Source of the DNA: Salinimonas profundi
GTDB taxonomy: Bacteria > Pseudomonadota > Gammaproteobacteria > Enterobacterales > Alteromonadaceae
NCBI RefSeq assembly: GCF_014750655.1
Contig: NZ_JABBXD010000001.1
Coordinates: forward strand, 62,001-126,000
Length of the DNA stretch: 64,000 nucleotides
Direction: 5' to 3'
Translations under genes and position numbers: made by a program
Shown: positions 28,624-37,967 of the stretch, one piece after another
Numbering within the stretch: the stretch's first letter is position 1
Layout: every line of letters starts with the position of its first letter
Notes under the pieces: model-generated
Database searches by the model: none
Told to the model about the DNA's origin: nothing
What the model saw: only the letters and a program-made list of their open reading frames with translations

Positions 28624-30108
28624 TTAATTACAGCGGATTCTGGCGACGGCCTCCTGCCAGCGCTTGTATGCGCTGTCACGTTCCTCCTTGGATAATCTGG
28701 GTTCAAATACGTGCTCACATTGCCAGCACTCTGAAAGAGTATGCAGGCTTTTGTAGATTCCGGCCTGCAACCCGGCCAGAAAGGCAGCTCCCACGGCGGT
28801 GGTTTCAGTGATTTGCGGTCGCTGCACTTCTGCACCCAGGATATCGGCCAGAAAAGCCATTACCCAGTCGTTTTCTGCCATCCCGCCATCCACGCGCAGG
28901 GCCACAGGCCGGGCGCCATCATTTTCCATCGCTTTTTGTAAGTCTTTGGTCTGATAACAGACAGACTGTAATCCGGCGGCGACAATTTCACTGATCCCGG
29001 TATCTCTGGTTAACCCTAAGATGGCCCCGCGCGCATCCGGATCCCAGTACGGCGCACCCAGGCCGGTGAAGGCCGGTACCAGAAACACGCCATTATCCTT
29101 GCGGGATTTTTCCGCCAGCGTCTCGGACTCGGCGGCATCACTGATAAGCTTAAGTCCGTCCCTCAGCCACTGCACTGTGGCTCCGGCCATAAAGATACTG
29201 CCTTCCAGGGCATAGGTGACTTTTCCGTTTATCCGGTATCCCACCGTCGTGAGCAGTCGATTAGTCGATATCATCGGCGCATCACCGGTATTCAAAATCA
29301 TGAAGCATCCCGTGCCGTAAGTGCTTTTTGCCATGCCCTTTTCAAAACATGCCTGTCCGATTAATGCGGCCTGCTGGTCGCCGGCCACCCCTTGAATAGG
29401 TACTGACCTCCCTAACACTGACGCTTCAGTTTTTCCAAATTCAGATGCACAATCCTGCACTTCAGGGAGCATTGAGGCAGGTATGTTAAATATCTCTAAC
29501 AGGCGTTCATCCCATTGCTGTTTATTAATATCAAACAGCATCGTACGCGATGCATTGGTTGCATCGGTCACGTGCGAGGCTCCGTTGGTCAGACGCCAGA
29601 TGAGATAGGTATCGACAGTGCCAAACAGCAGCTCACCATTGTTGGCGCGCGCCCTTGCATCTTCGACATTGTCCAGGATCCAGGCGATTTTTGTCGCAGA
29701 GAAATAAGGGTCCAGTAATAAACCTGTGGTTTGCGAGATGTAATTGGTCAGTGCCCGGTCATCCTGATGCGTCTGACAGTAAGCGGCTGTGCGACGATCC
29801 TGCCAGACAATGGCAGGATAAACAGGCTCACCGGTTTGCTTATCCCATACGATGGTAGTTTCCCGCTGGTTTGTAATACCGATGGTAGCGATGCTTTCAA
29901 CACTGATATTGGCGTTGTCGATTGCTTCTCGCATGGTATCCACAACACTTTGCCACAACTGCTGGGGATCGTGCTCTACCCATCCATCGTGAGGGTAAAA
30001 CTGTTTAAACTCTTGCTGTGCCATTGATTTTACCTGTCCGTCGGGGGCAAAGATTAGCGCCCGTGAACTGGTAGTGCCCTGGTCGATAGCGAGAATATAG
30101 TCCTTCAA
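28624..30108 (-). CDS. glpK: Glycerol kinase
   Basis: GlpK phosphorylates glycerol to sn-glycerol 3-phosphate. The 494-residue FGGY-family protein has the N-terminal [12 protein letters not shown] phosphate-binding motif, [17 protein letters not shown], the [14 protein letters not shown] loop and the C-terminal [20 protein letters not shown]. Length matches E. coli GlpK (502). No glpF or glpD is adjacent, unlike E. coli. It is convergent with the HxlR gene, with ~10 bases between the stop codons and no obvious terminator. Confidence 0.95.
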   Translation of the reverse strand: MKDYILAIDQGTTSSRALIFAPDGQVKSMAQQEFKQFYPHDGWVEHDPQQLWQSVVDTMREAIDNANISVESIATIGITNQRETTIVWDKQTGEPVYPAIVWQDRRTAAYCQTHQDDRALTNYISQTTGLLLDPYFSATKIAWILDNVEDARARANNGELLFGTVDTYLIWRLTNGASHVTDATNASRTMLFDINKQQWDERLLEIFNIPASMLPEVQDCASEFGKTEASVLGRSVPIQGVAGDQQAALIGQACFEKGMAKSTYGTGCFMILNTGDAPMISTNRLLTTVGYRINGKVTYALEGSIFMAGATVQWLRDGLKLISDAAESETLAEKSRKDNGVFLVPAFTGLGAPYWDPDARGAILGLTRDTGISEIVAAGLQSVCYQTKDLQKAMENDGARPVALRVDGGMAENDWVMAFLADILGAEVQRPQITETTAVGAAFLAGLQAGIYKSLHTLSECWQCEHVFEPRLSKEERDSAYKRWQEAVARIRCN

Positions 30109-30341
30109 ACGTCTGCTCCTGACAGCATGTCTGCTGTATCATTAATGAGTATCTGGTTGTTGAAACGGCCAGCTCCACAGAAACGATTAGTTTGTTAGTG
30201 GGGAGTTACCTGCCGTTGAATTAATCAGATGGGAATAGTTCATAGCAAATTTGAATAAACATTAGCGTAGCACTCGGTTTTTTTTATCAATAGACTCAGA
30301 TGAAACACTAATGAACTGAATAAGAAAGATGGGGAAGAGAT

Positions 30342-31463
30342 ATGGGTAAGGCAAAAGTCGGGCTGGTCGGCTGGCGAGGTATGGTGGGCTCTGTGTTGAT
30401 GGAAAGAATGACACAGGAAAAAGATTTTGACCTTATCACGCCGACATTTTTTTCCACCTCGCAGGCCGGCGAACCCGGACCGCAATTTGCCGGTTATGAA
30501 CCAACAACGCTGCAGGATGCGCATGACATTGAAGCGCTTGGTGCACAGGACATTATAATCACCTGTCAGGGCGGTGATTATACAAAATCTGTTTATCACG
30601 CATTGCGCGATGCCGGCTGGCAGGGATTTTGGATTGATGCTGCCTCAGCGCTGCGTATGGATGACAGCGCAGTAATTGTACTTGACCCGGTCAACCGATC
30701 TGAAATTGACAAGGGCCTGTCGAAGGGGCTGAAGACATTTGTAGGTGGCAATTGTACGGTTTCACTTATGCTGTTGGCACTGGGCGGTTTGTTTGAAAAG
30801 GATTTGATCGAGTGGGTCTCACCCATGACCTACCAGGCAGCGTCAGGCTCTGGCGCGCAGCATATGCGTGAACTTTTGACACAAATGGGCGCTGTGCATG
30901 CCCATGTAAAAGATAAATTATCCGCGCCTGCGTCAGCCATTTTAGATATTGATCGCGAAGTCACCTCATTTATAAACAGCGATGAATACCCGAAGCAGCA
31001 ATTTGGTGTGCCTCTGGCAGGAAGCCTGATTCCTTATATTGATGCTCAGCTTGATAGCGGGCAAAGTCGTGAGGAATATAAGGCGCAGTCTGAGGCAAAC
31101 AAAATACTGGGTAGTCAGTCGGCGCCGGTACCCATTGATGGCATTTGTGTAAGGGTAGGGGCTATGCGTTCTCATAGTCAGGCGCTGACAATAAAGTTAA
31201 AACAAAACCTGCCATTGGAAGAAATTGAAACGATCATTTCCCAGCATAATGAGTGGGTGAGAGTCGTACCCAACACAAAAGAAGCGTCGATGGAGCAATT
31301 GACACCGGCCAAAGTGACCGGCACGTTGTCGATTCCGGTAGGGCGCCTGCGTAAGCTTAATATGGGTGAGCAGTATATCTCCGCATTTACGGTGGGCGAT
31401 CAATTATTGTGGGGCGCGGCTGAGCCACTACGCAGAATGCTCAGAATTCTTTTGAGCCAATAG
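30342..31463 (+). CDS. asd: Aspartate-semialdehyde dehydrogenase
   Basis: Asd reduces aspartyl-4-phosphate to the semialdehyde, the branch point to lysine/DAP, threonine and methionine. The 373-residue protein has the NADP-binding [17 protein letters not shown], the active-site Cys in [11 protein letters not shown] and the catalytic His region in [17 protein letters not shown]. It aligns end to end with the enterobacterial enzyme (367). It starts at ATG 30342 after GGGGAAGAG. Single gene, ending 50 bases before a large palindrome. Confidence 0.95.
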   Translation: MGKAKVGLVGWRGMVGSVLMERMTQEKDFDLITPTFFSTSQAGEPGPQFAGYEPTTLQDAHDIEALGAQDIIITCQGGDYTKSVYHALRDAGWQGFWIDAASALRMDDSAVIVLDPVNRSEIDKGLSKGLKTFVGGNCTVSLMLLALGGLFEKDLIEWVSPMTYQAASGSGAQHMRELLTQMGAVHAHVKDKLSAPASAILDIDREVTSFINSDEYPKQQFGVPLAGSLIPYIDAQLDSGQSREEYKAQSEANKILGSQSAPVPIDGICVRVGAMRSHSQALTIKLKQNLPLEEIETIISQHNEWVRVVPNTKEASMEQLTPAKVTGTLSIPVGRLRKLNMGEQYISAFTVGDQLLWGAAEPLRRMLRILLSQ

Positions 31464-31511
31464 CCCTACATAAAAAACATGCATTGCAGATAAAACTTAA
31501 GGCTCGCGCCA

Positions 31512-31537
31512 GGGTGGTTACCATATGGTAACCACCT
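31512..31537. repeat. 24-bp perfect palindrome between asd and the PagL-like gene
   Basis: The 12-base half GGTGGTTACCAT (31513-31524) is followed immediately by its exact reverse complement (31525-31536). One more G-T pair extends it outward. There is no loop, so it is more like a DNA operator than an RNA hairpin, and no T-run follows on either strand. It lies 100 bases upstream of the lipid A deacylase-like gene. Confidence 0.75.
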
Positions 31538-31635
31538 GAGTTTAATAAATAATTTGAAAATCTTATAAGAAAATATCACATTCCTTTTTGAGTCTGTTGC
31601 CGTATAAAAGCGCCTTATTTTCTCAGGAGTTTTAA

Positions 31636-32124
31636 ATGCGATTCTTTTCTTATATGTCTATTCTTGTTGGCTTTTTTCTGGCCTCTGGTATTCAGCAAGC
31701 AGAAGCCCGTCCATGGGGCGAAATGAAGCTTGGCGGAGCAATCTGGAACATTATGGATGGCGCTGACAGAAATGCCCTACATGGTGCTTATATATTGCCC
31801 CCGCTATCATCGCTTTACAGTATCCAGCCCAGTGTCTTGGTAATTTGGGCAGATGAAGGCCAGCATTATTTTGCGGCAGGATTACATAAAACGTTTTATC
31901 AGCAAGGCGCCTTTTCAACTGCGCTGGCCTTTCACGCCGGGCTGGTTGACTCGCCGGAGGCGCTGGGTGACAACGTCGAATTTTATTCTGCGCTGAGTGC
32001 GCGTTACCAGCTCTCGGCGCAGTGGGCGACAGAGATAGAAATCGGCCATATCTCCAATGGTGGATTAGGCGAAAAAAATCCCGGCTCAGAAGGCGTTGTG
32101 CTAAGCTTGCGCTATTCCCTGTAA
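31636..32124 (+). CDS. PagL-like lipid A 3-O-deacylase (acyloxyacyl hydrolase)
   Basis: PagL is an outer membrane beta-barrel esterase that removes the 3-O acyl chain of lipid A. The 162-residue protein has a signal peptide (ending QAEA) and the catalytic His-x-Ser-Asn motif in IEIGHISNGGLGEKNPGSEGV, with a candidate catalytic Glu after it. It ends with an outer membrane strand (VVLSLRYSL). Length matches the family (~170). ATG 31636 follows AGGAG. The palindrome upstream may regulate it. Confidence 0.82.
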   Translation: MRFFSYMSILVGFFLASGIQQAEARPWGEMKLGGAIWNIMDGADRNALHGAYILPPLSSLYSIQPSVLVIWADEGQHYFAAGLHKTFYQQGAFSTALAFHAGLVDSPEALGDNVEFYSALSARYQLSAQWATEIEIGHISNGGLGEKNPGSEGVVLSLRYSL

Positions 32125-32233
32125 CGTCATGCGCGATGGGGGCGTCGATGAAAAAGCGACCAGAAGTGTACCAAAAATAAAGTAAGCGACTACGCTTTTA
32201 GAATATGGTCTGATTCGGGTGGTACAGCGTGCT

Positions 32234-33316
32234 ATGACGGATAACCCAGAGCTTGAACACGCAAGACTACGCCGGGCCGTCATTCTTGGGCCGGTTATCA
32301 TCGGCGTCTTTATGTTGGCTGATATGTCGCTGCTACCGCCATTACTGTATGGTATCTACCTTGAAAACCGGCTGCTTTATCAGTTGCCCGTAGTGGCACT
32401 GGTGGTTGCCGGTGTTTTTCAAAAGCCGGTCGAACCTTACCTCAAGCTACTATTTTCATTACTGTTGCTGTGGCTGAGCTTCACCAACTTTGCGTTAATT
32501 CACCGCTGCTGGACACAGTTTCAATTCGCATTTCCGTATGAAGGGACGATTCTTTACGCTTTCTTTTGTGTGTTTGCGCTGCGCATTCCGTATAAATACA
32601 CCTTTTTCTGCTGCATTTTCATTTTGAGCGGCTTTTTATTTTTACTCTATTCAAATGCTATTTATCAAGAGCGTGGGCCCATCTCTGCCGCCTTTGTGGC
32701 AGGAGGCCTGTTTATTTGTGTGTATGCCAGATATCGTATAGACAGAACGTTGCAACGAATGCGTAGCATTAATAGTGAGTTAAAAAAACTAAGTACTCTC
32801 GACCCGTTAACCAATCTGAATAACCGGCGTGCACTGATGCAATCCAGCGAATCGTTACTGGCTCTGTCAGCGCGACAGAAGCTGTCATTCTCAGTCCTGT
32901 TACTGGACTTAGATGATTTTAAAAAGTTTAACGATTATTTCGGGCACCAAAAAGGCGACCATGCCATCTGCTTACAGGCAGATATTCTCCGGCAGATTTT
33001 CAGGCGTCAGTGTGATGTTATCGGTCGCTACGGTGGGGAAGAGTTTATGGTCGCGTTAAGCGGTATGAGTGAAGCAGATATCAGACAAAAATGCGAGGAG
33101 TTCAGCGCGTTATGGCAGCATCATGCGATGATGCATGCCCCCGATGCTGCCCACCCGGTCATGACCTGCTCGGTGGGTGTGGCGTTTTGTGAAAATTGCA
33201 TTGGTGAAGATCTGACTTCACTGATTCATCATGCTGATCAGGCACTCTATAAGGTTAAAACACAGGCAAAGGGGTCGCACTACATCACCACCTTGCCTGA
33301 AGAAACAGCCTGGTGA
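32234..33316 (+). CDS. Membrane-bound diguanylate cyclase (GGDEF)
   Basis: This protein makes cyclic di-GMP. Six or so hydrophobic segments in the first ~180 residues form a membrane sensor of no named type. A short helix leads to a C-terminal GGDEF domain with an intact GRYGGEEFMVAL active site, the DLDDFKKFNDYFGHQKGD metal/substrate motif and an RxxD product-inhibition site (RQCD) five residues before GGEEF. It is therefore predicted to be active and feedback-inhibited. ATG 32234 (360 residues) is taken over a GTG at 32219; no strong ribosome binding site decides. Confidence 0.88.
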   Translation: MTDNPELEHARLRRAVILGPVIIGVFMLADMSLLPPLLYGIYLENRLLYQLPVVALVVAGVFQKPVEPYLKLLFSLLLLWLSFTNFALIHRCWTQFQFAFPYEGTILYAFFCVFALRIPYKYTFFCCIFILSGFLFLLYSNAIYQERGPISAAFVAGGLFICVYARYRIDRTLQRMRSINSELKKLSTLDPLTNLNNRRALMQSSESLLALSARQKLSFSVLLLDLDDFKKFNDYFGHQKGDHAICLQADILRQIFRRQCDVIGRYGGEEFMVALSGMSEADIRQKCEEFSALWQHHAMMHAPDAAHPVMTCSVGVAFCENCIGEDLTSLIHHADQALYKVKTQAKGSHYITTLPEETAW

Positions 33317-33317
33317 G

Positions 33318-34316
33318 TTAGAGCTTAACCATCAGTTTGCCTTTATTCTTACCTTCAAACAGCAGGTTTAAACCTTCCATTGCACTGGTTAACCCCTCAA
33401 TAATGTGCGAACGATATTTAATCTTGCCTTGTTGTACATAGGGCGTAAGCTGCTTAACAAGTTGCGCGCTGTTATCCAGATGGTCAGGCATCGCAAACCC
33501 CTGAATTTTTATGCGTTTTTTAATCAGTGGTAACCAGTTCGGACCTGGCGACGGAGTATCAGCCTGATAGTCTGATATCATGCCGCAAACCACGACACGT
33601 GCATGGGCATTCATGTAATTGACAATCAGGGACTGTATCGGGCCGCCGGTATTTTCGAAAAATACATCGATTCTGTCTGGCGCCAGCTCCTCGAGTCTGG
33701 CCTGCAGATCATCCGTCTTATAATTGATAGCGCCATCAAACCCAAGCTCTTGTGTGATCCAGTCCGCTTTCTCATCACTGCCCACTACACCAATAACCCG
33801 CAGTCCATCAGCTTTGGCTATCTGACCAACGATTGAGCCCACAGAGCCGGCCGCGCCGGTTACAATGAGTGTCTCACCTTTTTCAGGTTTACCAATGTTT
33901 AATAAACCTTGTGTGGCGGTAAGGCCGGGCAGACCGAACACACACAATGCGGTCTCCTCATCAATGCCTTTCTGCAGTTTGTTCAGGCCTTTGCCATCGC
34001 TGACGACGTATTCCTGCCATCCCATCATCCCCATCACTTTATCACCCTCACTAAAGTCAGGATGCCGGGAACTGACCACGGTGCCTACGCCACTTGAGCG
34101 CATGACATCACCAAGCTCAACGGGCGGAATATAACTTTCCTCGTCCGCGGTCATCCAACCGAGCATTGCAGGATCCAGTGACATGTAAGTTTGTTTGACC
34201 AATATTTGATTGTCTTCAGGTTCAGGAACCGTCTTTTCTTTTACCTCAAATAAATGTTCACCAATTTTGCCGTCTTCAGGACGATTTTTCAGATGTATAG
34301 CAGTATAGGTTGTCAT
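33318..34316 (-). CDS. Zinc-independent MDR-family NADP-dependent oxidoreductase (CurA/LTB4-reductase type)
   Basis: The medium-chain dehydrogenase/reductase of the CurA/YncB/prostaglandin reductase group reduces the C=C bond of alpha,beta-unsaturated carbonyls with NADPH. The 332-residue product shows the N-terminal SLDPAMLGWM, the Rossmann GAAGSVGSIVGQIAKADGLRVIGVVGS, and ENTGGPIQSLIVNYMNAHARVVVCGMIS. No zinc-binding cysteines are present, as expected for this branch. It forms a convergent pair with the diguanylate cyclase gene (one-base gap). Confidence 0.88.
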   Translation of the reverse strand: MTTYTAIHLKNRPEDGKIGEHLFEVKEKTVPEPEDNQILVKQTYMSLDPAMLGWMTADEESYIPPVELGDVMRSSGVGTVVSSRHPDFSEGDKVMGMMGWQEYVVSDGKGLNKLQKGIDEETALCVFGLPGLTATQGLLNIGKPEKGETLIVTGAAGSVGSIVGQIAKADGLRVIGVVGSDEKADWITQELGFDGAINYKTDDLQARLEELAPDRIDVFFENTGGPIQSLIVNYMNAHARVVVCGMISDYQADTPSPGPNWLPLIKKRIKIQGFAMPDHLDNSAQLVKQLTPYVQQGKIKYRSHIIEGLTSAMEGLNLLFEGKNKGKLMVKL

Positions 34317-34398
34317 TGATATCTCCCGTGCGTTAAATAGGTCACTTACTGCAGGCTCTTACGCTGTGTCATGTGACACAGACCAATCCTTCCCGGCA

Positions 34399-35046
34399 TT
34401 ACACGCTTTCTTTTATGGCTATGTCAGACAGTGCTTTAACCAAAGCGTCAGACTCCTGTGCACCACTTATCAGATACTTCTGGTTTATAACAAACGCCGG
34501 TACTGAGGAAATGCCTGCTTGTTGCCAGAGTTTTTCTTCATCGCGTACCGCCTGGGCGTAGTCATCCGATTCCAGCACTGACTGCGCTTCATTACGATCA
34601 AGACCGGCTGACTCTGCGCAGCTAAGTAGCACATCCTTCTCATCAACTGATTGGGCGTGTCCGAAATAAGCGTCGAACAAAGCAAGTTTCATGGGTGTTT
34701 GCTTTTCAAACTGGGCCGACCATTTCACCAGCCTGTGAGCATCAAATGTATTGCAGGTGTACCGGCTGTCCATGTTGTCAAAATTAATACCCAGCGCATG
34801 CGCCGCGTCTTTCATCTGCTGCTGTGTCTCATCAACCTGTTGCTCACTCATATTGTATTTTTTTGCCAGAGCAGGTCCGATAGGCTCGCGGACCGCATCC
34901 GGATCAGGGTTCAGCTCAAACGCGCGCCAGCTTATTTCAGCGTCTATTTCCGAGGATGCGTCCAGTGCTTCACGCAACCTGCCATAACCGATGGCACACC
35001 ATGGGCACGCAATATCCGAAATAATATCAATAGATAATGTAGTCAT
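34399..35046 (-). CDS. FrnE-like DsbA-family oxidoreductase (cytoplasmic)
   Basis: This 215-residue protein without a signal peptide has a thioredoxin-fold active site CPWC in IISDIACPWCAIGYGRL, a helical insertion typical of DsbA/HCCA isomerase relatives, and the cis-Pro region SSVPAFVINQKYLISGAQ. The FrnE type is cytoplasmic and has been linked to oxidative-stress tolerance. It lies 80 bases upstream of the MDR oxidoreductase on the same strand, so a two-gene redox operon is likely. Confidence 0.85.
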   Translation of the reverse strand: MTTLSIDIISDIACPWCAIGYGRLREALDASSEIDAEISWRAFELNPDPDAVREPIGPALAKKYNMSEQQVDETQQQMKDAAHALGINFDNMDSRYTCNTFDAHRLVKWSAQFEKQTPMKLALFDAYFGHAQSVDEKDVLLSCAESAGLDRNEAQSVLESDDYAQAVRDEEKLWQQAGISSVPAFVINQKYLISGAQESDALVKALSDIAIKESV

Positions 35047-35337
35047 ACTTACCTTCAGTAACGTGGATGTAAACTATGAATGAGGGTGCCACAGCAGATT
35101 ACAACCGCTGTGATATACTGAAAATATCAAAGGTCAAAAGCAGGCAGCTTGTCTCTTTCGGGCGACACAAAGTGGCGAAGCGTGATCTTCTGACATGCAC
35201 TGCTGGTATAAGTAGCCAAATAACAATAAGATAACTCTTAGTGACCCGCAGGCGAATAAAATGCGACTAATGGTTAGTTGTACATACCGTTCGCGCCGTA
35301 TATATGTAAGTTATATTCGCAAAAAGGATTTGTAGTA

Positions 35338-35907
35338 TTGGCCTCATCACCTAAAGTGACGCTCGTCACATTGACAAAAAACGATATCAGACAAGCCCGT
35401 GTCTTTTCCGGAATCAGTCCCAAAGCCATGCGACGTGTGTTCTTTGCATGGATTGCTTTTGTTGTCATCGTGAGTTTATTGGTTATTTTTGCCCCCAGGT
35501 TAAGTACCTCTTTTACCCTTATCACCCTTGGAACTTTGGCTGCATTTACACTGGCAATGTTCGCGCAAAGTCGTATTTCAGAAGGCTGGCCGGCGATACT
35601 TGCTAAAGACGAACAGCTACATATTGTCAGAGATCCTTACAAGCGAGAATTTTTTTGCATCAGTCCGGCGTTGGTGAGTGATATTGAGCCAACGGTAATA
35701 AAGCCAAATAAAAAAGCTATCGAGCTAAAACTGGATGACAAAGCGCTGTCTGCAGAAGATATTGATACCCTCAATATGGCGGTGTGGCCGCGGGATAATA
35801 AACTGCTGGCGTTGGCTCATTTTATCCCCCGGGACAAGGCCTGTAGTTCACTCAAATCCTATATTGCATCCGTGTCGGCGGGGCGAAAAACGGTCTCCCA
35901 CGCCTGA
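35338..35907 (+). CDS. Two-span membrane protein of unknown function (possibly DUF2982)
   Basis: I do not firmly recognise it. The likely start is TTG 35338, nine bases after AAGGA (35324-35328), giving 189 residues. Two adjacent membrane spans at ~38-60 and ~65-80 are followed by a soluble domain with a PH-like alternating beta pattern (EGWPAILAKDEQLHIVRDPYKREFFCIS) ending in a basic tail. Architecture and size resemble DUF2982 proteins of Alteromonadales, but this is a guess from memory. No operon partner is seen. Confidence 0.6.
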   Translation: MASSPKVTLVTLTKNDIRQARVFSGISPKAMRRVFFAWIAFVVIVSLLVIFAPRLSTSFTLITLGTLAAFTLAMFAQSRISEGWPAILAKDEQLHIVRDPYKREFFCISPALVSDIEPTVIKPNKKAIELKLDDKALSAEDIDTLNMAVWPRDNKLLALAHFIPRDKACSSLKSYIASVSAGRKTVSHA

Positions 35908-36236
35908 TTATTTGTAAGGCAGCATGACAAAGCTTGGTAAGAGGGACGCTGCTGCCGGTAATTTTTATAACCTTCCCAGACAAAATTACCCTGATTAAAA
36001 TCAACATGCATGCCGAGCTACTTCATTTATTGCTGATAAAGGATAGTTCGGTCACCAGCCGGATGCTGGTAGCGCTATCAGTTGAGGATACTAAGCGTTT
36101 GAGCATAATATTGGCCCGGGTTCTGCTTATACAACTTTTATCTTGGATGCCCGGCAAGGTCCGGTGCAAAAAATAAGCGCGCTCGATGCGTCGTGACAAC
36201 CACTAAGGTTGTAATAAATGGGTAGCAGGAGGCGCC
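35908..36236. other. Intergenic region before the orphan REC gene
   Basis: No convincing gene. An 80-codon plus-strand frame at 35934-36176 starts with no ribosome binding site and has non-protein-like composition. The region holds the sigma-54-like element at 36112-36127 and an imperfect stem near 36050-36085 (CACCAGCCGGATGCTGGTAG). Confidence 0.45.
36112..36127 (+). promoter_or_regulatory. Sigma-54 (-24/-12) promoter match before the REC gene
   Basis: TGGCCCGGGTTCTGCT has GG at 36113-36114 and GC at 36125-36126, separated by ten bases, and agrees with TGGCAC-N5-TTGC at 8 of 10 positions. The -12 element lies ~110 bases before the start codon, farther than in the other five cases. Confidence 0.45.
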
Positions 36237-36632
36237 ATGATACAAAAATCTGTTCTTAATGTACTTTTAGCTGAAGATGATCCTGTAACGGCTAGTACCA
36301 TTACCAGCGTATTGACTGGCCTGGGCTGGACAGTAGACTTTGCTGCCAGTGGAAAAGCCGCTGTGAGACTTCAGCAGCAGAGAGATTATGATGTGGTGTT
36401 ACTTGATGACACATTACCCGATATGAGCGGAGAGCAAGTTTATCGGGCCATCAAAATGACGGATAAACGCGTCCCACCGGTTTTGTTTTTGCGAAGCACA
36501 GGTGTGCAAAATGGCAAAATCGTCCTCGACGAAGGCGATCAAATGCTACCGGATGTGTCAGATATCAAAGATATGATTTCCCGCTGTCACGCATTGGCGG
36601 CCACGGCACCTGCCATGGCCATTAGTGCTTAA
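36237..36632 (+). CDS. Orphan single-domain response regulator, atypical REC
   Basis: This is a 131-residue receiver domain without an output domain. The acidic pair (LLAEDDPVT) and phospho-acceptor Asp in DVVLLDDTLPDMSG are present. A Thr/Ser switch may be FLRSTG. The otherwise invariant Lys-Pro near the end reads MLPDVSD, so the lysine is missing. Loss of this Lys usually weakens phosphorylation-dependent switching. The gene has a good Shine-Dalgarno (AGGAGG). No kinase is adjacent; the nearest is 13 kb away. Confidence 0.75.
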   Translation: MIQKSVLNVLLAEDDPVTASTITSVLTGLGWTVDFAASGKAAVRLQQQRDYDVVLLDDTLPDMSGEQVYRAIKMTDKRVPPVLFLRSTGVQNGKIVLDEGDQMLPDVSDIKDMISRCHALAATAPAMAISA

Positions 36633-36644
36633 CAATAACGGATC

Positions 36645-37679
36645 CTATTCTGATTCGGGGCTGGCTTTATTGTCAGCTTCTGGCGCAGAAGAAGACGGAC
36701 AGGCATCACCTTCCCGGGTGAGATGCAACTTTGTCAGTAAAGGAAAGTGATCTGATCCATAGCCTTCTAAACGCTTAATATCCACCAAATCGAAATGATC
36801 AGTATGAAAAACATGGTCAAGTGGCCATCGGATTAACCGGTATTTAGCATGGAACGTGTTGAAGAAACCACGTCCGCGACGCGGGTCCCGTGCCTGGCTA
36901 AGATTACGAAACTTTCTGGTTGTGGGTGACCAGGCCACATCATTCAGGTCACCGGCAACGATCACAGGCAACTGCTGATCTAATACCTCTTGACCAACCA
37001 GCGTTAACTCCTCGTCCCTGGGGCCGGCTGTTTCATTCTCTGTTGGACTTGGCGGCTTGGGATGCAGCAGATAGACAATTATGTCATGACCGTCAATCTC
37101 AATAGTCACCTGCATAGAGGGAACATCATCTTCGACGAGATAGCGTAGTTCTTTTTCCTTGAACGGCAATTTACTGTAGAGATGCATGCCATACAGATTC
37201 TCCAATGCGCAGGGAATACGATAAGGGTAGTCATCGTGAATTTTTTCGAGCGCGTCTTCCCAGTCTTTGTTGCTTTCCAGCGTAACCAGCATATCCGGCT
37301 GGTACTTCTCTACCAGCTTTATCAGACCATCAAAGTTTTTATTGTGCATGTAGACATTGCTGGTGAGGATAGAGAACGTTTTTTCTTTAACCGGAGATTT
37401 GATGCGGGTGACCTCCTTTAGCCCTAGCAAAGTATAGGGGACAACCCAGACTGATTGATAGATAAAGCATAAAAACAGCACGACAGCTAAGCCAGCTGCA
37501 GTCATATCAGCTGTGTAATAGAAGTACACTCCCCAGGCCACAACCGTTATGGCAATGATTACCATTTGCTGCACTCTCGGAAATTCCCAAACACGAATTA
37601 ACCAATGTTTACCGGGAAGGTGAGGCGCAATGGTAGTGAAGATCATTATGCCACTGATTACGCACAGGACTTCGAACAT
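36645..37679 (-). CDS. Membrane-anchored endonuclease/exonuclease/phosphatase-family protein
   Basis: This 344-residue protein has three N-terminal membrane spans (residues ~1-90). They are followed by an EEP domain with TSNVYMHNKNFDGL, LVTLESNKDW (catalytic Glu), HPKPPSPTEN, VIAGDLNDVAWSPTTRKF (Asp-x-Asn) and YGSDHFPLLTKLHL (Ser-Asp-His). These residues indicate a metal-dependent phosphodiester or phosphomonoester hydrolase facing one side of the membrane. Substrate unknown; DNA, phospholipid and sugar-phosphate hydrolases all share the fold. Convergent with the REC gene. Confidence 0.82.
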   Translation of the reverse strand: MFEVLCVISGIMIFTTIAPHLPGKHWLIRVWEFPRVQQMVIIAITVVAWGVYFYYTADMTAAGLAVVLFLCFIYQSVWVVPYTLLGLKEVTRIKSPVKEKTFSILTSNVYMHNKNFDGLIKLVEKYQPDMLVTLESNKDWEDALEKIHDDYPYRIPCALENLYGMHLYSKLPFKEKELRYLVEDDVPSMQVTIEIDGHDIIVYLLHPKPPSPTENETAGPRDEELTLVGQEVLDQQLPVIVAGDLNDVAWSPTTRKFRNLSQARDPRRGRGFFNTFHAKYRLIRWPLDHVFHTDHFDLVDIKRLEGYGSDHFPLLTKLHLTREGDACPSSSAPEADNKASPESE

Positions 37680-37918
37680 GGACGTTCCTTAGTTATTTTT
37701 AGCAGGCGGTGCATGCAGTGTTGCAAACATAGTATTCAAATCTTTACGAATTCAGGCGATTACGGTTCATCACCGGTCTGGATCTGTCCCGTCAACGGAT
37801 TAGACAAAATGATGTAAGAGTAAAAAGTTTCTTTGTGCGGTAACCCTTTCAGAGTTGTGCGAGAAGTTTTATGCTAAAACCGCGTTACTTACTCTTTTAA
37901 ATCATAATCTTAAACGCT

Positions 37919-37934
37919 TGGCATGGCTTTGGCA
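37919..37934 (+). promoter_or_regulatory. Sigma-54 (-24/-12) promoter of the BON-domain gene
   Basis: TGGCATGGCTTTGGCA has GG at 37920-37921 and GC at 37932-37933, ten bases apart, with 8 of 10 matches to TGGCAC-N5-TTGC. The -12 element is 34 bases before the start codon. Two TAAGAGTAA-like elements in opposite orientation lie upstream, near 37814 and 37885, and could bind an activator. Confidence 0.65.
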
Positions 37935-37967
37935 TTCATTCATATGACACGAAAAGGAGATTTAGAT

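Noticed and set aside
35934..36176. An 80-codon plus-strand frame between the membrane protein and the REC gene
   Set aside because: No Shine-Dalgarno, odd composition, and it overlaps the sigma-54-like element; treated as intergenic.
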